64,000 nt of DNA from contig NZ_JACJSF010000025.1 in assembly GCF_014698035.1 (NCBI RefSeq), positions 32,195-96,194 on the forward strand, read 5' to 3'. A model generated the notes under the pieces. That model had not been told where the DNA came from, ran no database searches, and was given only the letters and a program-made list of their open reading frames with translations. The DNA is from Desmonostoc muscorum FACHB-395 (GTDB lineage Bacteria > Cyanobacteriota > Cyanobacteriia > Cyanobacteriales > Nostocaceae). A program made the position numbers and the translations under genes. Positions 27,089 through 35,643 of this stretch are shown piece by piece (positions within the stretch are counted from its first letter, which is position 1; each line of letters begins with the position of its first letter).

Positions 27089-27440
27089 ACTATGTTGTTT
27101 CCAGGTTGTTTATAACATTTAGTGTAAAAAATATTGTGCTGAGTCTCATCCTGCTGGCGACTGAATTCAGTTGAGATATTTTATGAGTGAAACACTCAGT
27201 TTTAACACTCAGCGTAATCAATAGGAGTATAACTAAAGTCATAAGAACTTTTAGCTGATGCTGGTTTGAAAAAGAATTGAGAAGTCAGAATGGGCTACGC
27301 CCCACTTTGCTAACAAGAGCCAGAATCAAGACCCTCATAAGAGTTGCTATACATCGTAGAGAAGGCTTTACGCTGTGCTATTATCTGCTTTTTCAGTTAG
27401 AATTCAGAATCAATTCTGTTTCGATAAAAAATTTTCCAAG
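27089..27440. other. Repeat-bearing gap
   Basis: About 350 bases. It includes AGAATTCAGAATCAATTCTG (27400-27420), GGGCTACGCCCC (27291-27302) and CATCGTAGAGAAGGCTTTACGCTG (27352-27375 region), all fragments of the dispersed repeat families seen elsewhere. No gene is seen. Confidence 0.5.
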
Positions 27441-29570
27441 TCACACAACTTGAAAACTAAAGCTAAGACTTGCCCAATTATTCACATCCCAGATATATGA
27501 GTCGGTTGCTGTGCTGTTCATCTCAGTTTTGAGGGCGCTGGCGTTATGCAAGTCTTGCAGCAAGGCTTGTGCAACGTCTAAGGGATTCAACAATGGGCCA
27601 ATCGTCCGTTGTTCGACTGTGGAATACTTAGCAGTACTCAAGGCGGCTAGAGTTTCCCTAAAGGGGACAGGACTAAAAATAAGTTGTTGTTCGCACTCAG
27701 AAGCTGGCCCTGAAATCACCCATTGGGAAGCAGCATTAGTTTGGGGTAGGGTGAGGCTTTCACCAGGGGCGATGACGACTTCTTGGACGATAGGCTTGAT
27801 GTCGGTAGTATTTGGTTCTTGGGGAGTTTCCCAAGAGTAGAAGGCAACTGCTGTATGATTATTGTTTAATCCCAGTAAGATTAAATATACAGGGCGATCG
27901 CTCTGGTTTTCCACTCGATATTGCATTCGACTACCGATAGGCACAATAGGAGTGGGGAGAGACGCGATTAATCGCGTCTGTACTGATTTTTTAATCGAAG
28001 TTTCACTTTTGAAGGTTCTGACTGTTTCGCGCTGCATGACGACACGAGGCGATATATTATTAATTATTTCTAAGGTTGCCTTGAGAGCCAAGCGAGAAGA
28101 ACCTCCATTTTCTGTAAGTCGCCATAACTTGGCTGCTAGCAAGGTTGATAATTTTGGCGCTAACCTTTGCACTGTTAATTTTATTGCTTCTCCTACTTCC
28201 CCCGTGGTATTGGGAATTGGCTCGCCCCCAAGAGAAAATAGACCATAACGACTGGGAGTTTCCTGTAGCTTGGCAAATACATAATCAGCTGGTTTTTCTC
28301 CTAGGACTACGGTAGATATATGGGAAAATCCCGCAAAGGCACTTGTAGCGTCTACCCGCTCAATTCTTTCTAATCCAGTATCAAAAGCTATTGTTAAATT
28401 AATATTTCGGGGTAAAACTCGAACTGCTTCTTGGACGAGTTGCCCGATTTGTAGGGGATTTGCACCTTCAATTTTGGAACTTTGCGCTTTTGCTGTTAAC
28501 CCAGTGCGCGATCGCAATACTAATTGCTCTTTTGTCTGTAGTGTAAACCTAGAATTCACTCCGTAGTATAGCAGCACTTGTGGGGGTAATCCTCCTAACC
28601 ACAGATGCACGGTTTTACCATCTTCTTCAATATCACTCACCGCGCCTTCTGCACCAATGATACCGTCTGGCTGTAGAGACGTTATATCTGGATTTTTCTG
28701 ACTACTCAATAACGCTGGTTGCTGTTTACTACCTGATTTATATAGAGAATTTTCCACGTGGGAAAGGGCGACTTGAATTTTGGTGGCTGGCGTGAATTCC
28801 CACAAATACTGCGTCAAGGCGTAGGTGAATAACCCAGCACTAAAACCAGAAAAAAGACCTTCCCTTGCTGGCTGCTTTGGTTCTGAGGTAGCTGCTAAAA
28901 CAATCGGAGTGTTGGATAACTTCTGAGTTTTAAGTTGTTTGAGAAAGTCGAGTTCTTCAGTTGCTAGTTGTCCTACTGACTCCTGAAGGGCGCGAGTTTT
29001 TAATCCTATTACTGTGTTAGGAGCATCATAGCTAGTATCCAATACTGCTGTTACTTTGTCTGTAGGGAGCGATCGCAATAATAGCAGTAGAGTTTCTTCT
29101 AATATATGATTGAGTATTTTGTCATCTTGTAAGTCAAGAGCTACATTAGCTGTCACCAGAGCATTTTGGATTGTATCTGGCGATGTTTCCAATTTGACAC
29201 GAGTGCCATAACCGCTAAAGTGGAAAAAAGTTATATCACCAGGTTTAGCTTGTTTGCCCAGATGATCCGAAAAAGCCGCCTCAATGAATTCCCTGCTGGC
29301 TTGTTCCTCAGTTAAGGTTAGAATATCTGATCCTTGAAAACCAAAGCGGTTAATCAAAAGTTCTCTTTGCAGTTCTACATCTGTCAGACAACCACTGAGG
29401 TTTGAGATTTTGGAGTATTGGTTAATACCTATTAACAATGCCAACTTGCGCGAGTTGGGTTGTGCCAAAGCCTGATAATAGCGATTTCCTAAAGTCAACC
29501 ACTCAGCTTCCGTTACTCCCAATACCGCGAGTATTGAGCCAATTTTATGTAAAAACGTGCGGCGTTTCAT
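27441..29570 (-). CDS. Pseudo-orthocaspase (caspase-fold protein with Tyr/Ser in place of His/Cys)
   Basis: 709 residues. It starts MKRRTFLHKIGSILAVLGV, a twin-arginine-like export signal. The p20 caspase-like domain follows (RKLALLIGINQYSKISNLSGC, about 41-61). The His motif reads FHFSGYGTR, so the catalytic His is Tyr121. The Cys motif reads AVLDTSYDA, so the Cys is Ser180. Both dyad residues are therefore lost. A long C-terminal region (about 330-709) is of DUF4384-like character, with VPIGSRMQYRVENQSDRPVYLILLG. Cyanobacterial YS-type pseudo-orthocaspases are known. They cannot be cysteine proteases and may bind or scaffold. A palindromic repeat lies in the reading frame near residue 530-540. 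It is co-directional with sat, 228 bases upstream. Confidence 0.85.
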   Translation of the reverse strand: MKRRTFLHKIGSILAVLGVTEAEWLTLGNRYYQALAQPNSRKLALLIGINQYSKISNLSGCLTDVELQRELLINRFGFQGSDILTLTEEQASREFIEAAFSDHLGKQAKPGDITFFHFSGYGTRVKLETSPDTIQNALVTANVALDLQDDKILNHILEETLLLLLRSLPTDKVTAVLDTSYDAPNTVIGLKTRALQESVGQLATEELDFLKQLKTQKLSNTPIVLAATSEPKQPAREGLFSGFSAGLFTYALTQYLWEFTPATKIQVALSHVENSLYKSGSKQQPALLSSQKNPDITSLQPDGIIGAEGAVSDIEEDGKTVHLWLGGLPPQVLLYYGVNSRFTLQTKEQLVLRSRTGLTAKAQSSKIEGANPLQIGQLVQEAVRVLPRNINLTIAFDTGLERIERVDATSAFAGFSHISTVVLGEKPADYVFAKLQETPSRYGLFSLGGEPIPNTTGEVGEAIKLTVQRLAPKLSTLLAAKLWRLTENGGSSRLALKATLEIINNISPRVVMQRETVRTFKSETSIKKSVQTRLIASLPTPIVPIGSRMQYRVENQSDRPVYLILLGLNNNHTAVAFYSWETPQEPNTTDIKPIVQEVVIAPGESLTLPQTNAASQWVISGPASECEQQLIFSPVPFRETLAALSTAKYSTVEQRTIGPLLNPLDVAQALLQDLHNASALKTEMNSTATDSYIWDVNNWASLSFSFQVV
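27960..27979. repeat. 20-bp perfect palindrome inside the caspase-like coding region
   Basis: AGACGCGATTAATCGCGTCT. It encodes part of SVQTRLIASL on the minus strand. It is a member of the same family as AAACGCGATTAATCGCGTTT at 16214-16233, so a dispersed repeat has become coding sequence. Confidence 0.85.
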
Positions 29571-29644
29571 AATTAGCTATCAGCCCTAAGCCCATTAGCT
29601 AGCAGCTTACAGGGCTGAACTCTGTATTGTAAAGTTACAAAAGT

Positions 29645-29795
29645 TTGGGGAGCAGAGGAGGCAGGGGGCAGGGGGGCAGAGGAGACAAGGGGACAAGGTG
29701 ACAAAAGTTTAGAACTTACAACAAGTCTTTCCCCTTGTCCCTTTGTCTCCTTGTCCCCAAGTCCTCTTTCCCATGCCCAATGCCCAATGCTCAAT
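29645..29795. repeat. G-rich/C-rich short repeat tract between caspase-like gene and sat
   Basis: GGGGCAGAGGAGACAAGGGGACAAGG-type text (written here in pieces) is followed, after about 35 bases, by its approximate complement (CCCCTTGTCCCTTTGTCTCC) and ATGCCCAATGCCCAATGC heptamers. The two halves can fold as a long imperfect hairpin, which may also act as terminator for sat. Confidence 0.7.
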
Positions 29796-29798
29796 CCC

Positions 29799-30977
29799 CT
29801 AAACAGGTACTTCTATCCGCATTGCCCGCGCTAACTCAGCTGCTACCTCTGGACGGGAAAATTCTGGTGGAGGTAATTCACCACGCCGCAGCATTTCTCG
29901 GACTTTTGTCCCCGATAGGTGAATGCGTTCTTCTGGCTTGCTGGGACTGGTTTTAGATGTTGCCATCTGCTTAGTGCGCGTGCAGTAGAAAGCGTGTTCA
30001 AATTTCATCGGCACAATGCCCAATTCGCCTGGGGCAAATTCATCAAAGATATATTGTGCATCGTAAGTACCGTAATAGTCACCAACGCCAGCATGATCCC
30101 GTCCGACGATAAAGTGAGTACAGCCGTAGTTTTTGCGGACTAAAGCATGGAATATGGCTTCACGAGGCCCGGCATAACGCATTGCAGCTGGATTAATTGC
30201 CAAAGTTACCCGGTCTAAGGGGTAGTAATGTTCCAGCAAAATTTCATAGCAGCGCATCCGCACATCGGCGGCAATATCATCTTCTTTTGTCGCCCCGACT
30301 AATGGGTGCAAAAATAGACCATCAACAATTTCTAAAGCGCACTTTTGAATATATTCATGGGCGCGGTGGATAGGGTTGCGAGTTTGGAAACCAACGATTG
30401 TTTTCCAACCCTTATCTTTAAATAATTGCCGTGAGGCAGCGGGATCGATTTGGTAAGTGGGAAACTGGGGATGAGGTTCGCGCTGCAACAGCCAAATATC
30501 ACCCGCCAGATGTACAGTACCTTGGTTATAGAGTACCTGCACGCCTGGATGTTTGACATCATCAGTGCGGTAGACATTAATGGCTTCGCGGGTTTTGTCG
30601 TAGTTATATTTTTGCGTGAGTTGCAAAACTGCAATAAATTCACCTCTGGAGTTATCCAGACGAATTAAGCCACCTTCTTGCAAGGGGGAAGCTACTTCTT
30701 CGCTGACCGATAGTGTAATCGGGATTGACCACACAAGACCATTAGCTAGTCGCATTTCTGTAACAGTGCGATCATAGTCTTCTTGGTTCATAAAACCCGT
30801 GAGTGGACTAAAAGCACCGATCGCAATCATTTCTACATCCGAAACGGCGCGATCGTCTAGTTGCACTCGCGGCAAAAAGTCAGCTTTTGAGAGAAACTCT
30901 GCTCTTTGTTCTGGTGTGGCTATACGGTTAACCAACTGTCCACCGTGGGGGGCTATGGCATCTGGATTGTGACTCAA
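29799..30977 (-). CDS. sat: ATP sulfurylase (sulfate adenylyltransferase)
   Basis: 392 residues, the single-domain bacterial type. It makes adenosine 5'-phosphosulfate from ATP and sulfate, the first step of sulfate assimilation. Signature motifs are [13 protein letters not shown] (about 196-208), which holds the HxxH-like ATP site, and [34 protein letters not shown] closes the protein. The start [18 protein letters not shown] is that of cyanobacterial Sat. The protein is cytoplasmic. Downstream lie a repeat tract and the pseudo-orthocaspase gene on the same strand, but the gap makes a shared operon unlikely. Confidence 0.97.
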   Translation of the reverse strand: MSHNPDAIAPHGGQLVNRIATPEQRAEFLSKADFLPRVQLDDRAVSDVEMIAIGAFSPLTGFMNQEDYDRTVTEMRLANGLVWSIPITLSVSEEVASPLQEGGLIRLDNSRGEFIAVLQLTQKYNYDKTREAINVYRTDDVKHPGVQVLYNQGTVHLAGDIWLLQREPHPQFPTYQIDPAASRQLFKDKGWKTIVGFQTRNPIHRAHEYIQKCALEIVDGLFLHPLVGATKEDDIAADVRMRCYEILLEHYYPLDRVTLAINPAAMRYAGPREAIFHALVRKNYGCTHFIVGRDHAGVGDYYGTYDAQYIFDEFAPGELGIVPMKFEHAFYCTRTKQMATSKTSPSKPEERIHLSGTKVREMLRRGELPPPEFSRPEVAAELARAMRIEVPV

Positions 30978-31151
30978 CGTAATCCCCTCTTTGTATTAAC
31001 TGTTATTGTTTCAGATTATGTACTAACTTATCAAAATGCTGGTACTGAGAAAAAAAAGAGTTTAAAGAATGGAGGAAAATTGTTGCAACTAGCCTCTAAG
31101 CGATCTGATTAAGTTACGCTAAAGCTAATCCAGCCTTAAGTTTCAGGATAG

Positions 31152-31166
31152 TTCCTTTATAAGGAA
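31152..31166 (+). promoter_or_regulatory. Hairpin covering the ribosome binding site of the Uma2 gene
   Basis: TTCCTT-TAT-AAGGAA is a perfect 6-bp stem. Its right arm is the AAGGA ribosome site for the ATG at 31174 (8 bases away), so folding would hide it. Confidence 0.5.
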
Positions 31167-31173
31167 AATGCTT

Positions 31174-31827
31174 ATGACTGCTGTATCTCCCGTTGTTAAA
31201 CCTGTTAGCCAAATGCGGCTAGCACCTGGTAGTACAGTGTCTATTCAAAATGTAAGCTGGAAGGAATTTGAGTCTATCTTGCAAGAACTGGGGGAAAAGC
31301 GATCGCGACGAGTTGCTTACAGCAAGTCTACGTTAGAAATTATGGTTCCTCTACCCGAACACGAAAAATCAAAGGACTTAATTTCGGATATTGTCAAAAT
31401 CTTGCTGAAGATCGCCGGGAAAAGTTATGAACCCTTCTGTTCAACTACCTTCAAACGGGAAAATATAGCGGGGGTAGAACCAGATGCTTGCTTCTACATC
31501 CAAAATTACCAAAGAATGATTGGTCGTCGCAAACTAGAACCAAATGATCCGCCTCCTGATTTGGCAATTGAAACAGATGTAACATCAAAAACAACTCTTG
31601 ATGCATACGTTGCGATCGCAGTTCCAGAACTATGGATTTACGATAGTAAAAAGTTGAGAATTTATTTACTCAGGGATGGACATTACATCGAATCTGATCA
31701 CAGTCCTAACTTTCCAAATATCCCTCTCACTCAAATTATTGCCGCTACAGTTGAACGAGCTTGGCAAGTAGGAACCGTACAAGCTTTGAAAGAGTTTGAA
31801 GGAACATTAGATAAAAGTAGTTTTTGA
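31174..31827 (+). CDS. Uma2-family (DUF820) putative PD-(D/E)XK nuclease
   Basis: 217 residues from ATG 31174, chosen because AAGGA lies eight bases upstream; an ATG six bases earlier (31168) is too close to it. The family pattern is clear: WKEFESILQELGEKRSRRVAYSKSTLEIMVP, GVEPDACFYIQN, PPPDLAIETDVTSKTTLDAY, VPELWIYDSKKLRIYLL. The ExK of the nuclease core reads E-T-D as in many cyanobacterial Uma2 members. These small proteins are abundant in cyanobacteria and their biological role is unsettled. The 3' end overlaps by four bases a decayed transposase frame, so an old insertion lies right at its stop codon. Confidence 0.85.
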   Translation: MTAVSPVVKPVSQMRLAPGSTVSIQNVSWKEFESILQELGEKRSRRVAYSKSTLEIMVPLPEHEKSKDLISDIVKILLKIAGKSYEPFCSTTFKRENIAGVEPDACFYIQNYQRMIGRRKLEPNDPPPDLAIETDVTSKTTLDAYVAIAVPELWIYDSKKLRIYLLRDGHYIESDHSPNFPNIPLTQIIAATVERAWQVGTVQALKEFEGTLDKSSF

Positions 31828-32085
31828 TAGAGAGTCCTTCCTTTCTTACCCATCAACGTTCAATGGCACACAGCAAAGGGCATAATAATGCTCAAAGCCC
31901 GTTTGGGGTATATCAAATTCCGAGCAATAACCATATCCGAGATTTACTTAATGATATAAAACCAACCCTTGTTTTTCCAATGTTTACCTTGATTTTCAAA
32001 GTATTAGAGAACGGTAAAAATTATCAGAATTTCGCTCTTTTAAAATAATTTGCTGATAGCTCTAGATGGGACATAATATTTTTGA
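31824..32085 (+). pseudogene. Relic of a transposase (N-terminal part) with frameshift and stop
   Basis: An open frame at 31824-32048 reads SFLTHQRSMAHSKGHNNAQ, SPFGVYQIPSNNHIRDLLND and LVFPMFTLIFKVLE. This is the pattern I know from a DDE transposase family with IPSDNQIRNLLDP near its N-terminus. After a frameshift, 32050-32082 reads LLIALDGT, stop, YF, which fits the catalytic LIALDGTEYF of the same family with a stop in place of Glu. The rest of the gene is missing, and no inverted ends were found. Family name uncertain. Confidence 0.72.
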
Positions 32086-32095
32086 TTTATAAATA

Positions 32096-32124
32096 ACCCC
32101 CGCTTTAAATATAAAGGTGGGGGT
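32096..32124. terminator. Hairpin between convergent transposase relic and haemopexin gene
   Basis: ACCCCC (32096-32101) pairs with GGGGGT (32119-32124), with an inner CTTTA/TAAAG stem (32103-32107, 32112-32116). It lies about 110 bases past the stop of the haemopexin-repeat gene on the other strand. Confidence 0.5.
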
Positions 32125-32232
32125 AAAGAATCGTTGTTTAGTTTTCTCAAAAAATGTAAATTCATATTCCGATTCAGGAACGCCAAAAATCGATGTTTTT
32201 GAAGATTTTGAGCTTCTGGCTAAAATCGTTGG

Positions 32233-33327
32233 CTAAAACGCAGTCGCACCATCGATTCCATCCGCAAAGGCATCTAGTCCAGTCCAATTGCCTTTAATCG
32301 GTTTTGGATAACCCTCATCGGCTTTGTCGGCAGCAATATCATAGCGAATAAACTCAGATCCTTTGAATAAATAAACTTTACCATTACCTAGATTCAGGGC
32401 GGCATTGATATTGTCATAAAAAACTCCAGGCCAATATGACGAAATATCATAACTAGCACTTGCGCCTCGCTCGGCAGCAATATCATAGCGAGTATAATAA
32501 TGGCCTTTGAAGAAATAAACTTTGCCCTTGCCTAGATTGACGGCAGCATCAATCTCGTTTGTGAAGTCATCCATTCCAGCCCAATTGCCTTTAATCGGTT
32601 TTGGATAACCACTATCAATTTGAGCGGTAGGCGCATCGTAGCTAATATACTCAGAGCCTTTGAACACATAAATCTTCTCATTGTCCCAATGGACGGCAGC
32701 ATCGAACCCGTCAGCGAAGGCATCTAATCCCGGCCAATTGCCTTTAATCGGTTTTGGATAACCCTCATCGGCTCGATCATTAGCAATATCAAACTGGATA
32801 TACTGGTTCCCTTTGAAAAAATAAGCTTTTTTGAAAGGATTTGGGATAGGGCGATCGCGGGGTTCGAGGAGACTAGAAGGAATGTCTGTAATATTAAAAG
32901 TGAGTGCTTCACTCTCATTAGTCGTTGTCACGACATAGAAAAAATTGTCGCAAGCATCATTTTTGTACTTGTTCCCTTTTTTGAACCAATATTTAGTTCC
33001 ATTCTGATTAGTCCATAATTTTACGGTAGATCCGTTATTACTGAAATTACCACCTAAATAATCGTACTTGGATGTAACGTAGAGATAGCCACCGTCGTAG
33101 TGTATCCATCGGTCTTTATAGGGGCCATCATAAAACTTGAAGGAACATCGATCAGTATCGAAAATCTCCATCGTAAAATAGGCAACATAGGCATCATCAG
33201 TAGATAAGCACAGATACTTGCTGTACGATTCTGTACAGGTCGATGTAAAAAAGTGTTTGTATTCGTATTTAACTCCTAAAAGCTCGTGGCCTACAGATAA
33301 CTTGACATATCTTTTTTGATTTTCCAT
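32233..33327 (-). CDS. Haemopexin-repeat protein with unknown N-terminal domain
   Basis: 364 residues. Four haemopexin-like repeats fill the C-terminal half (about 167-207, 208-257, 258-306, 307-364), each with a core like AYFFKGNQYIQFDI and then GYPKPIKGNWPGLDAF. Four repeats make one four-bladed propeller, which in other proteins binds metals, haem or protein partners. The N-terminal 150 residues are rich in Tyr, Asp and Cys and are beta-rich in look (WIHYDGGYLYVTSKYDYLGG, KLWTNQNGTKYWFKKGN), perhaps a beta-trefoil or lectin-like module. No signal peptide is seen. DNA of repeats 1, 2 and 4 shares CCAATTGCCTTTAATCGG, so duplications are recent. Its role is unknown. Confidence 0.82.
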   Translation of the reverse strand: MENQKRYVKLSVGHELLGVKYEYKHFFTSTCTESYSKYLCLSTDDAYVAYFTMEIFDTDRCSFKFYDGPYKDRWIHYDGGYLYVTSKYDYLGGNFSNNGSTVKLWTNQNGTKYWFKKGNKYKNDACDNFFYVVTTTNESEALTFNITDIPSSLLEPRDRPIPNPFKKAYFFKGNQYIQFDIANDRADEGYPKPIKGNWPGLDAFADGFDAAVHWDNEKIYVFKGSEYISYDAPTAQIDSGYPKPIKGNWAGMDDFTNEIDAAVNLGKGKVYFFKGHYYTRYDIAAERGASASYDISSYWPGVFYDNINAALNLGNGKVYLFKGSEFIRYDIAADKADEGYPKPIKGNWTGLDAFADGIDGATAF

Positions 33328-34005
33328 TTTTATTCTCCATTGAAGTTGAATGTAATTTGCAGACTGAGCATTTCCTGATTGAGGAAAAAACTTTTGTAGC
33401 TCGTAGTACGGGTGTGACTTTAGGATTTTTCACAACCGTTATTAGCTAATTTAAGCTTTCGATACTCGTCAACTTATAAAACGATTAAAGATATATTCAC
33501 TCTTCAAAGCACAAAAGACAAGGACACATAAGACAGATAAGAAACAGTTTTGTAAATATATATGAAGCAGATGTTCTATGGAGCGTCCTAACAATTGAAC
33601 AATATTTATCTTGGTCAATTCTTGCTCATTTAACTTATTCAATCAATGCTTGTTGTAGGGTAAATGAAAAAATAAATGCTTCAACCTTCAGTAAAAACTC
33701 TTGAAAGTACAAGCATGAAAAAATTTTGGGAAAATACCCGCGATCTGACTGAATACGGTTTCAATATAATGTTATTGGAAATAAGACTAAAGTTAGAGAG
33801 CGGTGGCAGCAGCAACTTAATCTAGTTAAAAAATTCAATTTTATCCGACTCTGCTACTGAATTAGAGTTTTGAGGAGTAGCTCTTTTTCTGGCATTATTA
33901 TCCAATTTGAACACAAAAATACCCCTCCAAAACTCAGGGCAGCTTTTGCCTATCTGAAGGTCACAGGAGGGGCAGTTTTGACTTCTACCGAAACCTGGGT
34001 AAGAT
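33328..34005. other. Gap between the haemopexin gene and mnmA
   Basis: About 680 AT-rich bases. An open frame of 66 codons on the minus strand (33822-34022) overlaps the end of mnmA and shows no family features, so it is not called. CCCCTCC near 33926 and GGAGGGG near 33967 form an inverted pair that may terminate mnmA. Nothing else is seen. Confidence 0.5.
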
Positions 34006-35061
34006 TCAACTAAACTGCTCAATTATTCCGCCACCTAAGACTTTTTCCCCGTCGTACCACACCGCCGCTTGTCCGGGGGTGATGCTGATTTGGGGTTCAT
34101 CAAAGACCAAACGCACACGGGAGTTTTCCAATGGAATCACCGTCACTGGTGTAGGCGTTGAACGATAGCGAATTTGCACTTCGGCATGAATTGGGGTGGA
34201 TGGTTCAGCAATAGAAACCCAATTTACCCGATTTACAGTGCATTCTGGCTGAGTTACCTTAGTGCGATCGCCTACTACTACTTTATTATTTTCCGCATCT
34301 AATTCAATCACATACAATGGTTCGGCAGCAGCAATCCCCAAGCCTTTGCGCTGGCCAATGGTGTAATGATGCACACCATCATGCTGTCCCAAAATTTTGC
34401 CTGTAGTATCGACAATATCGCCTGTTTTAGGAGCTAAATATTTATCCAAAAATGCCCGCATGGAACCGTTACTTTCCACTAAGCACAAGTCTTGACTTTC
34501 GGGCTTATCAGCAGTTTTCAGTCCGTATTCAGTTGCAATCCGCCGCGTGTCAGTTTTTTCTAGTTCGCCGAGAGGAAAGATAGTTGCTGCAAGTAAATCT
34601 TGAGACAAATCATAGAGGAAGTATGACTGGTCTTTGTTGCGGTCAATAGCCCTTAATAACTGGTAACGTCCAGTTGCTTCGTCATAGCTAATTCGGGCAT
34701 AATGACCGGTGGCGATGCGATCGCACCCCAATTCTTCACGAGCATACTGCACCATTGGCCCAAACTTCACCGTTTTATTGCATTGAGAGCAAGGCAAAGG
34801 TGTGATTCCAGCACTGTAGCCAGTCACCAGGTAATCGACAATATGGGTTTGAAAGAGATCCCGAATATCTACAATTTGATGGGGAACGCCCAGTTGTTCA
34901 CAGAGATCAGCCGCGTCGATCATACCTTCAGAGCAACATTGACCTTTGCCTTTCATTAGCCAAAGAGTCAAACCAATCACTTCATAGCCCTGATGGTGCA
35001 GGATAGCTGCGGCGGTGGAACTGTCAACGCCACCAGAAAGACCAACGACGACTTTTTTCAT
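34006..35061 (-). CDS. mnmA: tRNA 2-thiouridylase
   Basis: 351 residues from ATG 35061 ([16 protein letters not shown]), chosen because it begins at the conserved P-loop. An upstream in-frame ATG (35109) would add 16 unconserved residues. MnmA adds sulfur to U34 of Lys, Glu and Gln tRNAs, using ATP and a persulfide relay. The P-loop SGGVDSS, the catalytic Cys motif [13 protein letters not shown], the second Cys in [12 protein letters not shown], and the C-terminal beta-barrel ([27 protein letters not shown], in pieces) are all present. ATGHYARI and [11 protein letters not shown] complete the family pattern. It is a housekeeping gene, apparently alone. Confidence 0.96.
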   Translation of the reverse strand: MKKVVVGLSGGVDSSTAAAILHHQGYEVIGLTLWLMKGKGQCCSEGMIDAADLCEQLGVPHQIVDIRDLFQTHIVDYLVTGYSAGITPLPCSQCNKTVKFGPMVQYAREELGCDRIATGHYARISYDEATGRYQLLRAIDRNKDQSYFLYDLSQDLLAATIFPLGELEKTDTRRIATEYGLKTADKPESQDLCLVESNGSMRAFLDKYLAPKTGDIVDTTGKILGQHDGVHHYTIGQRKGLGIAAAEPLYVIELDAENNKVVVGDRTKVTQPECTVNRVNWVSIAEPSTPIHAEVQIRYRSTPTPVTVIPLENSRVRLVFDEPQISITPGQAAVWYDGEKVLGGGIIEQFS

Positions 35062-35109
35062 ACAAAGCACGACACGATAGCTGCGTGGTTGTCCAATTGT
35101 AGCACACAC

Positions 35110-35589
35110 TCTTCCAAAGCCTTGCTACCAAAGCACTTCGGTTTTAAAGGAAGGAAATCGAGGCGATCGTAGTAAAAGTGAAAGCAGTTTATGCACGCAT
35201 TGGAAATAGTACCCCAGAGGGTACTATTAAGCATTCAGAAATACTTCTATATTCGGAATACAAACCCTGGTAGAGTCTAGTGCAAAAAGCAAAAAGTAAG
35301 CTATTTGATTGGGTGGTGTTGGCGAATCATTGAGTATTGCCCGAATGTCGACGGGGAAGCATCAAGCTAGGCAGAGTTTAGGGAAGATTAGAAGGTAAGA
35401 AAGCTTGTAAAGTAAACTTTTAAGCCTTACTAAATTGGATAGTTATTTCCGCCACCTGCCTAGTAGAGGCTGGCGTAAATAAGCCACTCTTATCAAATAT
35501 CTAAAACCCCTACGCAACAGTAATTACGAATTAAGAATTATGCGTTCGTGTAGCGTCTCATAGAGAAGGGGTATTAGTTTACTTCTGAC
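35110..35589. other. Gap upstream of mnmA and the haloperoxidase-like gene
   Basis: About 480 bases. An inverted repeat GTACCCCAGAGGGTAC lies at about 35209-35224. The right end has GTGTAGCGTCTCATAGAGAAGG (35549-35570 region), a member of the dispersed GTAGAGAAG family. No gene is seen. Confidence 0.5.
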
Positions 35590-35643
35590 TTGAAAATTAG
35601 ATCCGCAACCAGGGTAAAGGCAAAATTAAGCAAAGGAATATTT

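Noticed and set aside
33822..34022. 66-codon frame (minus) with a CPSC motif next to mnmA
   Set aside because: It overlaps the end of mnmA and consists mostly of terminator-like DNA. The Cys pair is short and has no family context.
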